Of a stretch of DNA of 64,000 nt, positions 25,735-34,926 are shown one piece after another. The stretch is from Bacteroidetes bacterium GWF2_33_16 (lineage in GTDB: Bacteria > Bacteroidota > Bacteroidia > Bacteroidales > UBA12077): assembly GCA_001768565.1 (NCBI GenBank), contig MEOE01000014.1, positions 210,267-274,266 on the forward strand. The letters are read 5' to 3'. The notes under the pieces are model-generated. The model was not told the origin of the DNA. It did no database searches and was given only the letters and a program-made list of their open reading frames with translations. A program made the position numbers and the translations under genes. How positions within the stretch are numbered: the first letter of the stretch is position 1; every line of letters begins with the position of its first letter.

Positions 25735-26961
25735 CTATTTTATGGTTGTTCGATGAAAAATTAACCATATACCAGATAAAATCGTGATAAATCCCATAAT
25801 AAATAAAGTATATGGAATCCCAATACCACTTGCAATAGATCCTGCCAGAAGGTTTCCTAATGGATAAATTCCCATGAGAGCCATGGAATAAAAGCTCATA
25901 ACCCGCCCCCGTTTGTTGTCTTCAGTTATGGTTTGAAGCAATGTATTTATTGATGAAAGGGTGAAAATCATTGAAAGTCCGGTTAGGAAAAAAACAATGC
26001 TCGATAAGTATAATTGCTTCGAGAATGATGCAAGAATGATACCTAATCCTAATAAAATAATATTTGTTGAGATTATTTTACCAAGACCAATAACCGATTT
26101 TCTTGAAGCCATGTATAATGCAGCAATGAGTGCACCTGCTCCCATGGATGACATTAAATAACCTAATGTATCACTTCCACCATGTAATATTTCTTTTGCA
26201 TAGGCAGGTAATAGGATAATATAGGGTAATCCAACCAGACTTAATATTGCTAATAATATAATTAGAGTTTTTATAGGAAGTGACTTGAAAGTATATTTAA
26301 ATCCTTCAGTAAAGCTTTTTAAAAATTTTGACTGATCAGTTTTGGTTTGTTTTTTTTCTGTTTTGATATACGATAATGCAATAATGACTGCAATATAACT
26401 AAATGTATTAATCAAAAAACAAATTCCTTCGCCTACAATCGCAATAGTTATTCCTGCAATAGCAGGACCAATTAATCGGGCGCCATTAAAAATTGCCGAA
26501 TTTAATGCAATTGCGTTTCCTAGGTCGTTTGGATTATCTATTAGATCAATAACCAATGATTGACGTGCAGGAGCATCAAAAGCTGAAATAACGCCAAAAA
26601 ATATACTTAAAGCAATAATTTGCCAAACCTCAATAATATCAAATAAAACTAAAAGGGTTATGAGAAGAGCTTGCAGCATAAAAAGTATCTGGGCTGTTTT
26701 CATTATTTTAAACCTGTCAAATCTGTCGGTTATTACACCTGTAAATGGTGATAAAATAAACATTGGTATTTGGCTGGTAAAACCTATTAGCCCAAGAAGA
26801 AAGACTGAGCCAGTAAGTCGGTAAACTAACCAACTCAGTGCAATATGTTGCATCCATGTACCAATCAACGAAATTCCCTGACCAACAAAATAAATTCTGT
26901 AGTTTCGGGAGTATAATGATGAGAATATACTTTTTAACTTTATAAATTCTATCCAGAACAA
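25735..26961 (-). CDS. MFS transporter (EntS/DHA3-like)
   Basis: The 408-residue protein has twelve membrane helices. N-terminal RNYRIYFVGQGISLIGTWMQ and the loop GVITDRFDRFKIMK after helix two, a version of the MFS DRxxR motif, place it with DHA3-type exporters related to EntS. FDAPARQSLVIDLI is also typical of that group. The start used is TTG; it gives the usual 20-residue lead before helix one. Substrate unknown; no siderophore genes are nearby. Confidence 0.85.
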   Translation of the reverse strand: MFWIEFIKLKSIFSSLYSRNYRIYFVGQGISLIGTWMQHIALSWLVYRLTGSVFLLGLIGFTSQIPMFILSPFTGVITDRFDRFKIMKTAQILFMLQALLITLLVLFDIIEVWQIIALSIFFGVISAFDAPARQSLVIDLIDNPNDLGNAIALNSAIFNGARLIGPAIAGITIAIVGEGICFLINTFSYIAVIIALSYIKTEKKQTKTDQSKFLKSFTEGFKYTFKSLPIKTLIILLAILSLVGLPYIILLPAYAKEILHGGSDTLGYLMSSMGAGALIAALYMASRKSVIGLGKIISTNIILLGLGIILASFSKQLYLSSIVFFLTGLSMIFTLSSINTLLQTITEDNKRGRVMSFYSMALMGIYPLGNLLAGSIASGIGIPYTLFIMGFITILSGIWLIFHRTTIK

Positions 26962-27013
26962 TGGTTAAGTCTTTTAAAGAAGTTTTCGCTGATTTTTAAA
27001 ATATCCATAATTT

Positions 27014-27043
27014 AAAAAAGAACGCAAGTCTTCGTTCTTTTTT
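27014..27043 (-). terminator. Terminator of the tRNA-Leu gene
   Basis: On the minus strand AAAAAAGAACG pairs with CGTTCTTTTTT around AAGACTTG. It ends a few bases beyond the 3' end of the tRNA. Confidence 0.8.
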
Positions 27044-27047
27044 ATTG

Positions 27048-27131
27048 TGCCCGGAACAGGACTCGAACCTGCACATCATTGCTGACACTAGTCCCTGAAA
27101 CTAGCGCGTCTACCAATTCCGCCATCCGGGC
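27048..27131 (-). tRNA. tRNA-Leu (anticodon CAG)
   Basis: The minus strand folds into a cloverleaf: acceptor arms GCCCGGA and TCCGGGC with discriminator A; anticodon stem CTAGT/ACTAG with loop TTCAGGG, anticodon CAG; a long variable arm as expected for Leu; and T arm GCAGG-TTCGAGT-CCTGT. CCA is not encoded (CAA follows). It has its own terminator, and a long palindrome lies 13 bases upstream. Confidence 0.95.
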
Positions 27132-27144
27132 AATTTTATAATTT

Positions 27145-27194
27145 CTTTGCGCATCTACCATCCCGATAGCTATCGGGATGGTAGATGCGCAAAG
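27145..27194. repeat. Perfect 50-bp palindrome
   Basis: Each 25-base arm is the exact reverse complement of the other, with no loop. The centre is CCCGATAGCTATCGGG and the ends are CTTTGCGC and GCGCAAAG. It sits directly upstream of tRNA-Leu and is far GC-richer than its surroundings. There is no T-run after either arm. Confidence 0.9.
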
Positions 27195-27369
27195 GATGAA
27201 CAAAAATAATATTTTTTTTACCAATCAAATATAGATTAGCTTAATTATAAAGATAAATATTAAACCCCAATTGACTATGCAAGTCAAATAATTTTATAAA
27301 TTGTGAGTCAGTTTTTATAAACAGATTTAGAAATCATAATTTTTATTATTAACATAAAAACCAATACAA

Positions 27370-29475
27370 ATGAAAAGAATCCTATTATTAACAATTTTAA
27401 CTGCAGTTATGGTTAGTTGGACTATTGATGAAGGAAAAGAGGATAATGGTAATCCATTATTAATGGAGTTTAATACTCCGTTTCAGGTTCCTCCTTTTGA
27501 CTTAATTAAAGAAGAACACTTTATTCCTGCTTTTCAAGCTGGAGTTGATCAGCAAAAAGCTGAAGTTGATGCGATTATTAACAATCCGGAAGAACCAACT
27601 TTTGAAAACACAATTGTGGCCATGGATAATTCTGGCTCTATTCTTCGTAATGCGGGTATATTTTATAGTCTGAATTCTGCTAATACAAATCCGAATCTTC
27701 AGAAGATTGCACGTGAGCTTACTCCAATGATGTCGGCTTTACGAAACGAAATTGGTTTAAATCAAAAGCTTTTTGAAAGAATTAAGGTAGTTTATGATAA
27801 AAGGAACACCTTAGGCTTAAATAATGAGCAGTTAAGAGTTGTTGAGAAATCGTATGAAGATTTTGAAAGAAATGGAGCTGCTTTACCATTAGAAAAACGT
27901 GAAGAACTCAAGAAGCTTAACCAGGAATTGGCAATGTTATCGCTGAAATATGGTGAGAATTTGTTAGCAGAAAATAATGGTTTCAAGCTAATTATCGATA
28001 ATAAAAATGATTTGGTTGGATTGCCTGAAGGAGTTATTGCTGCTGCGGCTGATCAGGCTAAGAAAGATGGTATGGAAGGTAAATGGGTTTTTACTTTGCA
28101 AAAACCAAGTTGGATTCCATTCTTAACTTATTCTCCAAAAAGAGAGCTACGCGAAAAAATTTATAAAGCGTATTTAAATATGGGTAATAATGGCAACGAC
28201 AACGATAATAAAGAATTAATAAAACAGCTTGTTAAGGTGCGCGATAGCAGAGCGAAATTGCTAGGATACAATAATTATGCTGAATTCTCAATCGATGATA
28301 ATATGGCTGAAACTCCGCAGAATGTTTATGATTTTCTTCAAAAAATTTGGGAACCATCATTGGCTATGGCTAAAAACGAAGTTAAGGATATGCAAGCCAT
28401 TATCGATAAAGAGGGTGGTAATTTTAAGCTCGAATCATGGGATTGGTGGTATTATTCAGAGAAAGTAAGAAAAGCAAAATATGATTTGGATGCCGAAGAG
28501 TTAAAACCGTATTTTAAATTAGATAATGTTCGTGATGGTATTTTCTATACTGCTAATAAATTATATGGTTTAAAATTTATTCCAAATAAAAATATTCCTG
28601 TTTATCACGAAGAAGTGCAAGCATTCGAAGTTCAGGAGGCAGATGGAACTCATTTGGCAGTATTGTATATCGACAGTCACCCACGTCCAGGCAAAAGATC
28701 AGGTGCATGGTGTGGAGCAATTCGTAGTGGCGCTTACGAAAATGGTAAAAAAGTAACTCCCGTTGTATATATTGTTCAGAATTTCACTCGTCCAACTGGC
28801 GATACTCCTGCTTTAATAAGTTGGGACGAAACAACTACATTTTTCCATGAGTTTGGTCACGCACTGCATAATTTCTTTGCTGATGGACATTATAGAAGAA
28901 CATCGCGTGATGTGCCCAGAGATTACGTTGAATTGCCATCGCAGATTATGGAAAACTGGGCTGGTGAGCCAGAAGTGTTAAAAGTTTATGCAAAACATTA
29001 TAAAACTGGTCAACCAATTCCAGATGAGTTAATTCAGAAAATTCAGAACAGTAGTAAGTTTAATCAAGGATTTGAAACTGTTGAGTATGTTGCGGCATCC
29101 ATATTGGATCTTGATTGGCATACATTAAGCAATACTGATAATATCGATATTGAGGCTTTTGAAAAAGCATCTATGGATAAAATTGGATTAATACCTGAGA
29201 TTTTACCTCGTTACAGAAGTACTTATTTCTCACATATTTTTAGTGGTGGTTATTCTGCAGGTTATTATGTTTACTTATGGGCAGCAGTTTTGGATTCTGA
29301 TGCTTTTAATGCATTTAAAGAAAGTGGCGATTTATTTAATCCTGAATTGGCCGCAAAATTCAGAAAATATGTTTTATCAGAAAACTCAATGGGTGAGGGG
29401 ATGGATCAATATAGAAAATTCCGTGGCAAAGATCCTTCAATTGATGCATTACTTGAAAAAAGAGGTTTGAAATAA
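27370..29475 (+). CDS. M3 family metallopeptidase (Dcp/oligopeptidase-like)
   Basis: The 701-residue protein is a zinc-dependent thimet-type peptidase. HEFGH at residues 493-497 supplies two zinc ligands and the catalytic glutamate. VELPSQIMENW about 25 residues later carries the third ligand. The late segment FSGGYSAGYYVYLWA is the substrate loop of M3 enzymes. The N terminus is a hydrophobic signal peptide without the usual lipobox Cys (VMVSWTIDE), so the enzyme is probably periplasmic. It cleaves dipeptides or short peptides. Single gene with a strong terminator. Confidence 0.93.
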   Translation: MKRILLLTILTAVMVSWTIDEGKEDNGNPLLMEFNTPFQVPPFDLIKEEHFIPAFQAGVDQQKAEVDAIINNPEEPTFENTIVAMDNSGSILRNAGIFYSLNSANTNPNLQKIARELTPMMSALRNEIGLNQKLFERIKVVYDKRNTLGLNNEQLRVVEKSYEDFERNGAALPLEKREELKKLNQELAMLSLKYGENLLAENNGFKLIIDNKNDLVGLPEGVIAAAADQAKKDGMEGKWVFTLQKPSWIPFLTYSPKRELREKIYKAYLNMGNNGNDNDNKELIKQLVKVRDSRAKLLGYNNYAEFSIDDNMAETPQNVYDFLQKIWEPSLAMAKNEVKDMQAIIDKEGGNFKLESWDWWYYSEKVRKAKYDLDAEELKPYFKLDNVRDGIFYTANKLYGLKFIPNKNIPVYHEEVQAFEVQEADGTHLAVLYIDSHPRPGKRSGAWCGAIRSGAYENGKKVTPVVYIVQNFTRPTGDTPALISWDETTTFFHEFGHALHNFFADGHYRRTSRDVPRDYVELPSQIMENWAGEPEVLKVYAKHYKTGQPIPDELIQKIQNSSKFNQGFETVEYVAASILDLDWHTLSNTDNIDIEAFEKASMDKIGLIPEILPRYRSTYFSHIFSGGYSAGYYVYLWAAVLDSDAFNAFKESGDLFNPELAAKFRKYVLSENSMGEGMDQYRKFRGKDPSIDALLEKRGLK

Positions 29476-29493
29476 TCTAAATAATTAGTTAAT

Positions 29494-29528
29494 AAAAAGA
29501 GCTGTCCACATATATGACAGCTCTTTTT
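29494..29528. terminator. Bidirectional terminator
   Basis: AAAAAGAGCTGTC pairs exactly with GACAGCTCTTTTT around a 9-base loop, between the M3 peptidase stop and the convergent btuG-like stop. Confidence 0.88.
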
Positions 29529-29534
29529 TATTGA

Positions 29535-30617
29535 TTACTTTTTCTTTAGTCCTGTTCCATTTGGAGCAACACCTACTTCGTATGTTCCAAGTTCGGTTCC
29601 TGCTGAATTATATCTGTACATTGTTCCATTAGTTGTAAAGCTTGGTGCTTCAAGAGCAAAAATCTCAGCTGTTTTAGTTACAACATTAAAACCATAAAAA
29701 TATTTATCACTAAATGGTTCGGTTGGTAAAGCATTATCATATATGCCCATTTTGTAAATGTGTCCAAAAGAAAATCCTGCACCATAGTAAATTGTTGTTC
29801 CATCGGGGCTTATTTCAAGATGTTCAGGATGAGTTGTTGCACTAATTGTATACTTTTTAAGAACATTGAATGTAGCAAGATTAATTTTATATAATTCTGA
29901 TGGTGATTCAAAAACTATATTCCAACTAAGATCATATTCAATGTGCCCATAACACAAAACCCATAAATTCTGATCTTTATCGATAACCATATCTTTTGGA
30001 TTATGTCCAAGTTTTAGTGTGTCGATAATTGCATCTGTATCACTATTTATAACCATTACTGTAGAATCTTTTCCGAATCCACCTCCATTAGCCACAAAAA
30101 TGTAATTGCCAAATTGGTACATCTTTTCAGGACCATATCCTACATCAATAGTTTTTGAAACTTGATTTTGTTGTAAGTCAATTACTTTTATTTCACCATC
30201 ATTACCCCATTGAGTAACATAGGCTTTGTATTTATCAATGCCAATGAAATAGCGTGGATTGCTCAAATCAGTAATAGTTGCATTTTCGATAAAGCTACCC
30301 GCATCAACTACCTCAATTTTATTCGATGCATTAACCACTATATAAGCTTTGTCGTTGAATACAGTTAGTGACTGAACTACTGATCCCAGTGGACGATCGT
30401 TAATAAGAGTAAAAATATTGTTATATACAGTATCTTCTTTAAAACTGTAAAAACTTACAGAGCCATTTCCTGATGAAAAGTTTCCTTCGTTTGTAATAAA
30501 AACACCATCGGAATATTCTCCTTTTGGTCTTGTGTCATCATCATCATCACACGAGAATGTTACAGCAGCAATAGAAAGGCTGATTAACATTAGTTTCAAT
30601 AAATTAACTTTTTTCAT
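29535..30617 (-). CDS. BtuG-like beta-propeller surface lipoprotein
   Basis: The 360-residue protein has a lipoprotein signal (VTFSC, Cys23) followed by an Asp-rich stretch, the usual surface-export context in Bacteroidetes. The rest is a YncE/YVTN-type seven-bladed propeller (DUF5074-like): GVFITNEGNFSSGNGSVSFY, NKAYIVVNASNKIEVVD, and similar blades such as NYIFVANGGGFGKDSTVMVI. It follows a TonB receptor gene under a cobalamin riboswitch. That places it with BtuG, the Bacteroides surface protein that captures corrinoids and docks on BtuB. Confidence 0.85.
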   Translation of the reverse strand: MKKVNLLKLMLISLSIAAVTFSCDDDDDTRPKGEYSDGVFITNEGNFSSGNGSVSFYSFKEDTVYNNIFTLINDRPLGSVVQSLTVFNDKAYIVVNASNKIEVVDAGSFIENATITDLSNPRYFIGIDKYKAYVTQWGNDGEIKVIDLQQNQVSKTIDVGYGPEKMYQFGNYIFVANGGGFGKDSTVMVINSDTDAIIDTLKLGHNPKDMVIDKDQNLWVLCYGHIEYDLSWNIVFESPSELYKINLATFNVLKKYTISATTHPEHLEISPDGTTIYYGAGFSFGHIYKMGIYDNALPTEPFSDKYFYGFNVVTKTAEIFALEAPSFTTNGTMYRYNSAGTELGTYEVGVAPNGTGLKKK

Positions 30618-30627
30618 TTTTTTAAAT

Positions 30628-32541
30628 TTAGTTAGTAGGATTAATATTTATTTTATAGCTAATAGCATAGTTTCTTAACGGCATCGGATACCATGCCATA
30701 ACCTGATAATTGGTATTTTTTATATTGTAAATTGAAAAAGCAAGTGTGTTTTCAAGTTTATTGAATTTGAATCCAAATGTCAAGTGCATATTTGCAAGAT
30801 TGTATGAATCAATAAATTCGGTATTGTTTTCAGAGATGTATCTTTTGCTTACACCATATTCATTATATCTCAAACTAATAAACCTGTATTTTATTTCTAT
30901 TCCGTAATTTAATTGATGCAGAGGAACATAAATAATCTGATTATGCAATGTTTGAGCTGTTGTTTGATCACCTTCATTCGTGGCTTTATTATAGTTGTAG
31001 TTTACATTAACACTAAAAGCAAAATTCTGTAAAGAAAAGCTGTAATTAATTGAATTTTCAATACCTCTAAGCCATACTTCTTTAACATTTTTGGGTTTCC
31101 ATATTGTATACTCAGGAACCCAAATAATCCAATTGGATACATTGCTGTTATAATAAGTAATATTCGCCTCGATTGAATGATTAGAAAACTTTTTATGAGC
31201 ATTTAAACCTAAATCAGCGCTATATCCCCATTCAGGTTCCAGATCAGGATTGCCCCAATTACCCCAATATAATTCGTTGAAAGTGGGTAAGCGGTAATTT
31301 TTTGAAAAGTTAGAGTTTAATTGCAACCAATTGAAGATATCAGCTTTTCCTCCTAAAGAGTACGTTATTGGATTGGTTTGATTATTAACAAGTTCGTTGC
31401 GAATACTTATTGTTGCAGCTAGCTTGTTTGATTTGGTAAAAATTTTATAAGATGAAAAAAAGGAGAATCGGTTTCGGTTTTTTTCACCACTATAATAATT
31501 AGTGTAACCATTTTCATTCGTATTATTCACACCAATATTTATCAGATGGTTTGATCCTAATTGTATTTTTTGTTCAATTTCGTTAATTGATGTTTTTAAA
31601 AGATTATTAGTAGTTTCATTTATTGAACCATTCGTATAAACATTACGGTTATCAAAATAAGCTGATCGAATTGATATTGAAGCGATTTCTCCATATCTGT
31701 TCCATTCTAATGTTGTACGAAGTGTGTTATCATTTTGAGATTGATTAGATGAGCCTATAATTATCATCATGTCAGGTATTTCGGTATATGTATCCTGATA
31801 CCAAATGTTTCCCGTTATTTGTTGCTTATCATTTATTTTGAATCCTAAGGATTGCTGTATGCCCCATTTATTAAAACTTGAATTTGACATTTCTTCAATA
31901 GGACTATTAATTCTTGTTGTATTTAGGAAGCTATAATTATTTTTAGCTGATTGCTGAAAAATACGGGTAGAACCGGCAATCCTGTTTTTGCTGTACGATA
32001 AATTCAACGAATTAAACAAATTGTTGTAACTACCATACTGTTGGCAGAGATCAATTTCGAAATCCTTATTGTAATTGGGTTTTGTATTAAAATGAATTGC
32101 TCCACCAAGAGCACCACTACCGAATAATGCACCTGATCCTCCTTGTTGTACAAATATTTCGTCGATAAAATTTACTGGAATATCGTTAAGATTAACACCT
32201 CCATTCATTGCGTCCTGCAAGTTAAAACCATTCCATAACACGGCAGTATGATTTGTTCCACTACCACGAGTTGATGCACTAGAAACACCACTATTACCAT
32301 AGCTTTTAATAAATACCTGACTCTGTTGAGAAAGAAGATCACCAAGAGTGCTGTGATTGTAATTATGAATAGCTTTTTCTGAAGTCTTAGTAACCTTTAA
32401 TCCAGTTGAAAAGGTATTTAGTCGATTTGCAGAAATAATTACTTCGTCAATACTTAACGTATCGGTAAAGGAATCCTGTGCACTCACAATAAGAGCCGAA
32501 ACAGAAAAAAATAAAATAAATATTTTCTTTTTAAAAAACAT
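30628..32541 (-). CDS. TonB-dependent cobalamin receptor, BtuB-like
   Basis: The 637-residue protein has a signal peptide (ending SALIVSAQ), a TonB-box-like DTLSIDEVIISANR, and a plug domain (QVFIKSYGNSGVSSASTRG, VLWNGFNLQDAMNGGVNLNDIP). A 22-strand barrel ends in the C-terminal strand YAISYKININPTN. The length matches small BtuB receptors rather than SusC. A cobalamin riboswitch lies in its leader and the BtuG-like gene follows 10 bases later. The pair should import corrinoids across the outer membrane; the inner-membrane BtuFCD system is not in this window. Confidence 0.92.
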   Translation of the reverse strand: MFFKKKIFILFFSVSALIVSAQDSFTDTLSIDEVIISANRLNTFSTGLKVTKTSEKAIHNYNHSTLGDLLSQQSQVFIKSYGNSGVSSASTRGSGTNHTAVLWNGFNLQDAMNGGVNLNDIPVNFIDEIFVQQGGSGALFGSGALGGAIHFNTKPNYNKDFEIDLCQQYGSYNNLFNSLNLSYSKNRIAGSTRIFQQSAKNNYSFLNTTRINSPIEEMSNSSFNKWGIQQSLGFKINDKQQITGNIWYQDTYTEIPDMMIIIGSSNQSQNDNTLRTTLEWNRYGEIASISIRSAYFDNRNVYTNGSINETTNNLLKTSINEIEQKIQLGSNHLINIGVNNTNENGYTNYYSGEKNRNRFSFFSSYKIFTKSNKLAATISIRNELVNNQTNPITYSLGGKADIFNWLQLNSNFSKNYRLPTFNELYWGNWGNPDLEPEWGYSADLGLNAHKKFSNHSIEANITYYNSNVSNWIIWVPEYTIWKPKNVKEVWLRGIENSINYSFSLQNFAFSVNVNYNYNKATNEGDQTTAQTLHNQIIYVPLHQLNYGIEIKYRFISLRYNEYGVSKRYISENNTEFIDSYNLANMHLTFGFKFNKLENTLAFSIYNIKNTNYQVMAWYPMPLRNYAISYKININPTN

Positions 32542-32603
32542 TAGTACAAATGATTTAAATCGATTATTGATTCAATCATTTATAACTAACAGGATATAAA
32601 GGG

Positions 32604-32629
32604 AAAAAATAGGTGTGGTTTAAACACCT
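32604..32629 (-). terminator. Riboswitch expression-platform terminator
   Basis: On the minus strand AGGTGT pairs with ACACCT around a 7-base loop, followed by ATTTTTT. It lies between the cobalamin aptamer and the btuB-like start. An upstream CTTTCG can pair with the overlapping CGAAGG, giving a possible antiterminator that would use the base of this stem. Confidence 0.6.
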
Positions 32630-32651
32630 TCGCTTTTTATCCGAAAGCTAC

Positions 32652-32834
32652 AAATGCAAATGGTTATTGGCAGGTCTTCTGACTTACTCCCTTTTTGCCG
32701 GCCTTCCCATGTTTAAACAGTGGCTTCTCATGGACAAAAAGTTTGGTTTGGAGATCACAGCAGCGGTAACTGTCCGGGATTTTAACCCGATTCCCTCTTA
32801 GCTTTTCAGACTAAGAACCATAACCATGATGCAA
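32652..32834 (-). ncRNA. Cobalamin riboswitch
   Basis: On the minus strand the leader contains the classic cobalamin aptamer. P1 arms are TGGTTAT and ATAACCA. The core has AAGAGGGAATC, CCGGACAGTTACCGCTGCTG and TGATC. The B12-box is AAGTCAGAAGACCTGCC at about 32669-32685. These motifs are highly conserved in adenosylcobalamin-type riboswitches. It ends about 110 bases before the btuB-like ATG, with a terminator hairpin between, so excess cobalamin should stop transcription of the uptake genes. Confidence 0.93.
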
Positions 32835-32908
32835 ATGTATATTGAAATTTCTAAAAAGGGAAATTTTTTGTGAATAATTCGGTTATGGTTTATAAACAAA
32901 TTATGTTA

Positions 32909-32943
32909 AAAAAAAGCTGAAGTAGCAATACTTCAGCTTTTTA
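32909..32943 (-). terminator. Terminator of the DUF3857 operon
   Basis: AAAAAGCTGAAGTA and TACTTCAGCTTTTT pair perfectly over 14 bases with a four-base loop (GCAA on the plus strand). It follows the stop at 32961 and also has a T-run on the plus strand. Confidence 0.88.
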
Positions 32944-32960
32944 TAACCTTTTTTAAATTA

Positions 32961-34925
32961 TTATTGACAGAATACAATAACTACTTTGGTAAAATCTGCA
33001 GCAGCATTAATTACTTCTCTGAATTGCTCGTACTCTTCTATCGGGTATTGGTATATTGAATAGTACTCATAAATTTTTACAGTAAGTTCATTGCCATTGA
33101 TTTCATAATCAGAAACAAATCCCATTGATGGTTTGCCAGTAGAAGAATCGTTGCCTCCATGTATATCGAACTTAAGTTTTTCTGCACCAAGTACTTTATA
33201 TCCTTCGGGTATATTTATCTTAATAACTCTTTCCAGGATATGCGGGTAATCAATATCCATCGGCTGTTGACGCTCATGCTCCTGATACAACTCAACCTGG
33301 CGGCCTATCAGCTCACCAATTTTGAAAAGATAATTATTTCCCGCATTTTCAATAAACGAGCTGATTTTTATGTTTGCTACGATATTAAATGGTTTTTCGA
33401 AAGGATCATCATTTAAATCAGCATTTTCTACCTTGTAATCGATAATTTCCATATCATCGGCAAGTGTCTTAATAAAATTTTTCATCATAATATCTTTTTG
33501 CTCCTGTGGAGCAAATGCATAATATGGTTTAATGGTATATGCTGCATCTCCTCCAAAGCTATGCGTAAGATTTGTCAGTACCTGATCAAAATCCTCAGAA
33601 AAATTTATATTGATATAATGATTTATAAAGCTCTTTTCAAAATTATGACCTGGAATTGGTTTGAATTTGTGTATGGCACTTTCCATATCGCCAATTTTAA
33701 CAAGATTTAGGAATAATCCATCATTGTTATGATATTCTGTTGGTATGGAAGGATACCTGAATTCAATGCGTGTTGGTGCAAGCAGTTGATTCGTTTTTGG
33801 AAAATATAACAAATAATCATATAGGTAATTCCATGTCATAAAATCTTTATCAAACCTCTTTTCTTTTCGGTTTGATGTAGTAACTATATTATGTTCAATA
33901 CCTGAAAACTTGAATACATTGGCAAAAAGCTTTGTTATTCCAATCTCTGATGAATATCCGTTTTTGATTATTTGCACAATGTTTTCTCCATTTTCAATAT
34001 TATCAATGGGGCGAATCAGGTATTTTTCTTTAATAAAAGTTTCTATGTATTTTATTCGTTCATTTTCGTTTGATCCGGAGATTTTCATTTTATCAATGAG
34101 TTTCTCGATACTCTTAATTTCATTTTTATCTATCTGATAAAATGCATTGTAAATGTTTTGGGTGGCCAGATTATAAGTATAATATGGAACTTTATGGTAT
34201 TCCACATTAAGCCTGTATGAATACTCTACACGTGCTTTGTTTGCCTCGGGAAACGAATATTCTTCCTCATCATCAAGTGGATCAATTTTTTCGCAAGTCA
34301 ATGTAAGGTACCTTTTGTCTTCAATTATTGTATCGTTCTTAGTAAATGCTTTATTATAACTTTTAGCATCAAAATGAAGGTGCTTCGGTGATATAATCTG
34401 TAACAATGCATTATATGTATTTCCATCATTTTGGAAATTATATCCACCATAAAGTCGTGGAGCTTTTTTTGTTGTATAATTTATCTCGATCAAACTACCA
34501 ATTTCAACACCGTCAATGGCAAACTTTTTATAATTTCCTTCTTCGTCGAGGTTCTCAACTTCTTTTATTGTTGATTTATCTAAATCGTAAATTTTACCAT
34601 CTGTATTTACTGTGCGAACTTTTATATCCGTAATATCAAAAAGATCAGAAAAAGGAATTGAGAATTTGTTGAATATGTTTATTGCACGTTCGTCATTTAT
34701 TTTGATAATTCGTTTTATAGTTTCGTACTTAGCAAGTTGCTCACCTTCAAGTAAAAACTCAACATATCGTTCGTCTTTTAGCATATCAAAAGAGAATCGG
34801 GTATTTTCCTCATTTGACCTGCGATATTTTTCTATATCATCGAACTCACAATTTATGGTTTGATTTTGTGCCTGAAGAAATAATGGTACTATAAATAATA
34901 CTACAAGGATTAGTTTTCTGATCAT
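32961..34925 (-). CDS. DUF3857 protein with inactive transglutaminase-like domain
   Basis: The 654-residue protein has a signal peptide (FLQAQ, about residue 20) and an N-terminal DUF3857 domain (residues ~45-230). A transglutaminase-like domain follows (~265-400), then a C-terminal DUF3858-like domain. At the active-site position its neighbour has GDCKD, but this protein has GYSSE (residues 323-327), so the catalytic Cys is replaced by Ser325. The His and Asp partners are also not evident. It lies one base after the active paralogue, so the two probably form a pair. A structural or ligand-binding role in the periplasm is inferred. Confidence 0.8.
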   Translation of the reverse strand: MIRKLILVVLFIVPLFLQAQNQTINCEFDDIEKYRRSNEENTRFSFDMLKDERYVEFLLEGEQLAKYETIKRIIKINDERAINIFNKFSIPFSDLFDITDIKVRTVNTDGKIYDLDKSTIKEVENLDEEGNYKKFAIDGVEIGSLIEINYTTKKAPRLYGGYNFQNDGNTYNALLQIISPKHLHFDAKSYNKAFTKNDTIIEDKRYLTLTCEKIDPLDDEEEYSFPEANKARVEYSYRLNVEYHKVPYYTYNLATQNIYNAFYQIDKNEIKSIEKLIDKMKISGSNENERIKYIETFIKEKYLIRPIDNIENGENIVQIIKNGYSSEIGITKLFANVFKFSGIEHNIVTTSNRKEKRFDKDFMTWNYLYDYLLYFPKTNQLLAPTRIEFRYPSIPTEYHNNDGLFLNLVKIGDMESAIHKFKPIPGHNFEKSFINHYININFSEDFDQVLTNLTHSFGGDAAYTIKPYYAFAPQEQKDIMMKNFIKTLADDMEIIDYKVENADLNDDPFEKPFNIVANIKISSFIENAGNNYLFKIGELIGRQVELYQEHERQQPMDIDYPHILERVIKINIPEGYKVLGAEKLKFDIHGGNDSSTGKPSMGFVSDYEINGNELTVKIYEYYSIYQYPIEEYEQFREVINAAADFTKVVIVFCQ

Positions 34926-34926
34926 A

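Noticed and set aside
27042..27224. 60-residue minus-strand frame
   Set aside because: It overlaps tRNA-Leu and the 50-bp palindrome completely.
32613..32801. 62-residue plus-strand frame
   Set aside because: It is the antisense of the cobalamin riboswitch.
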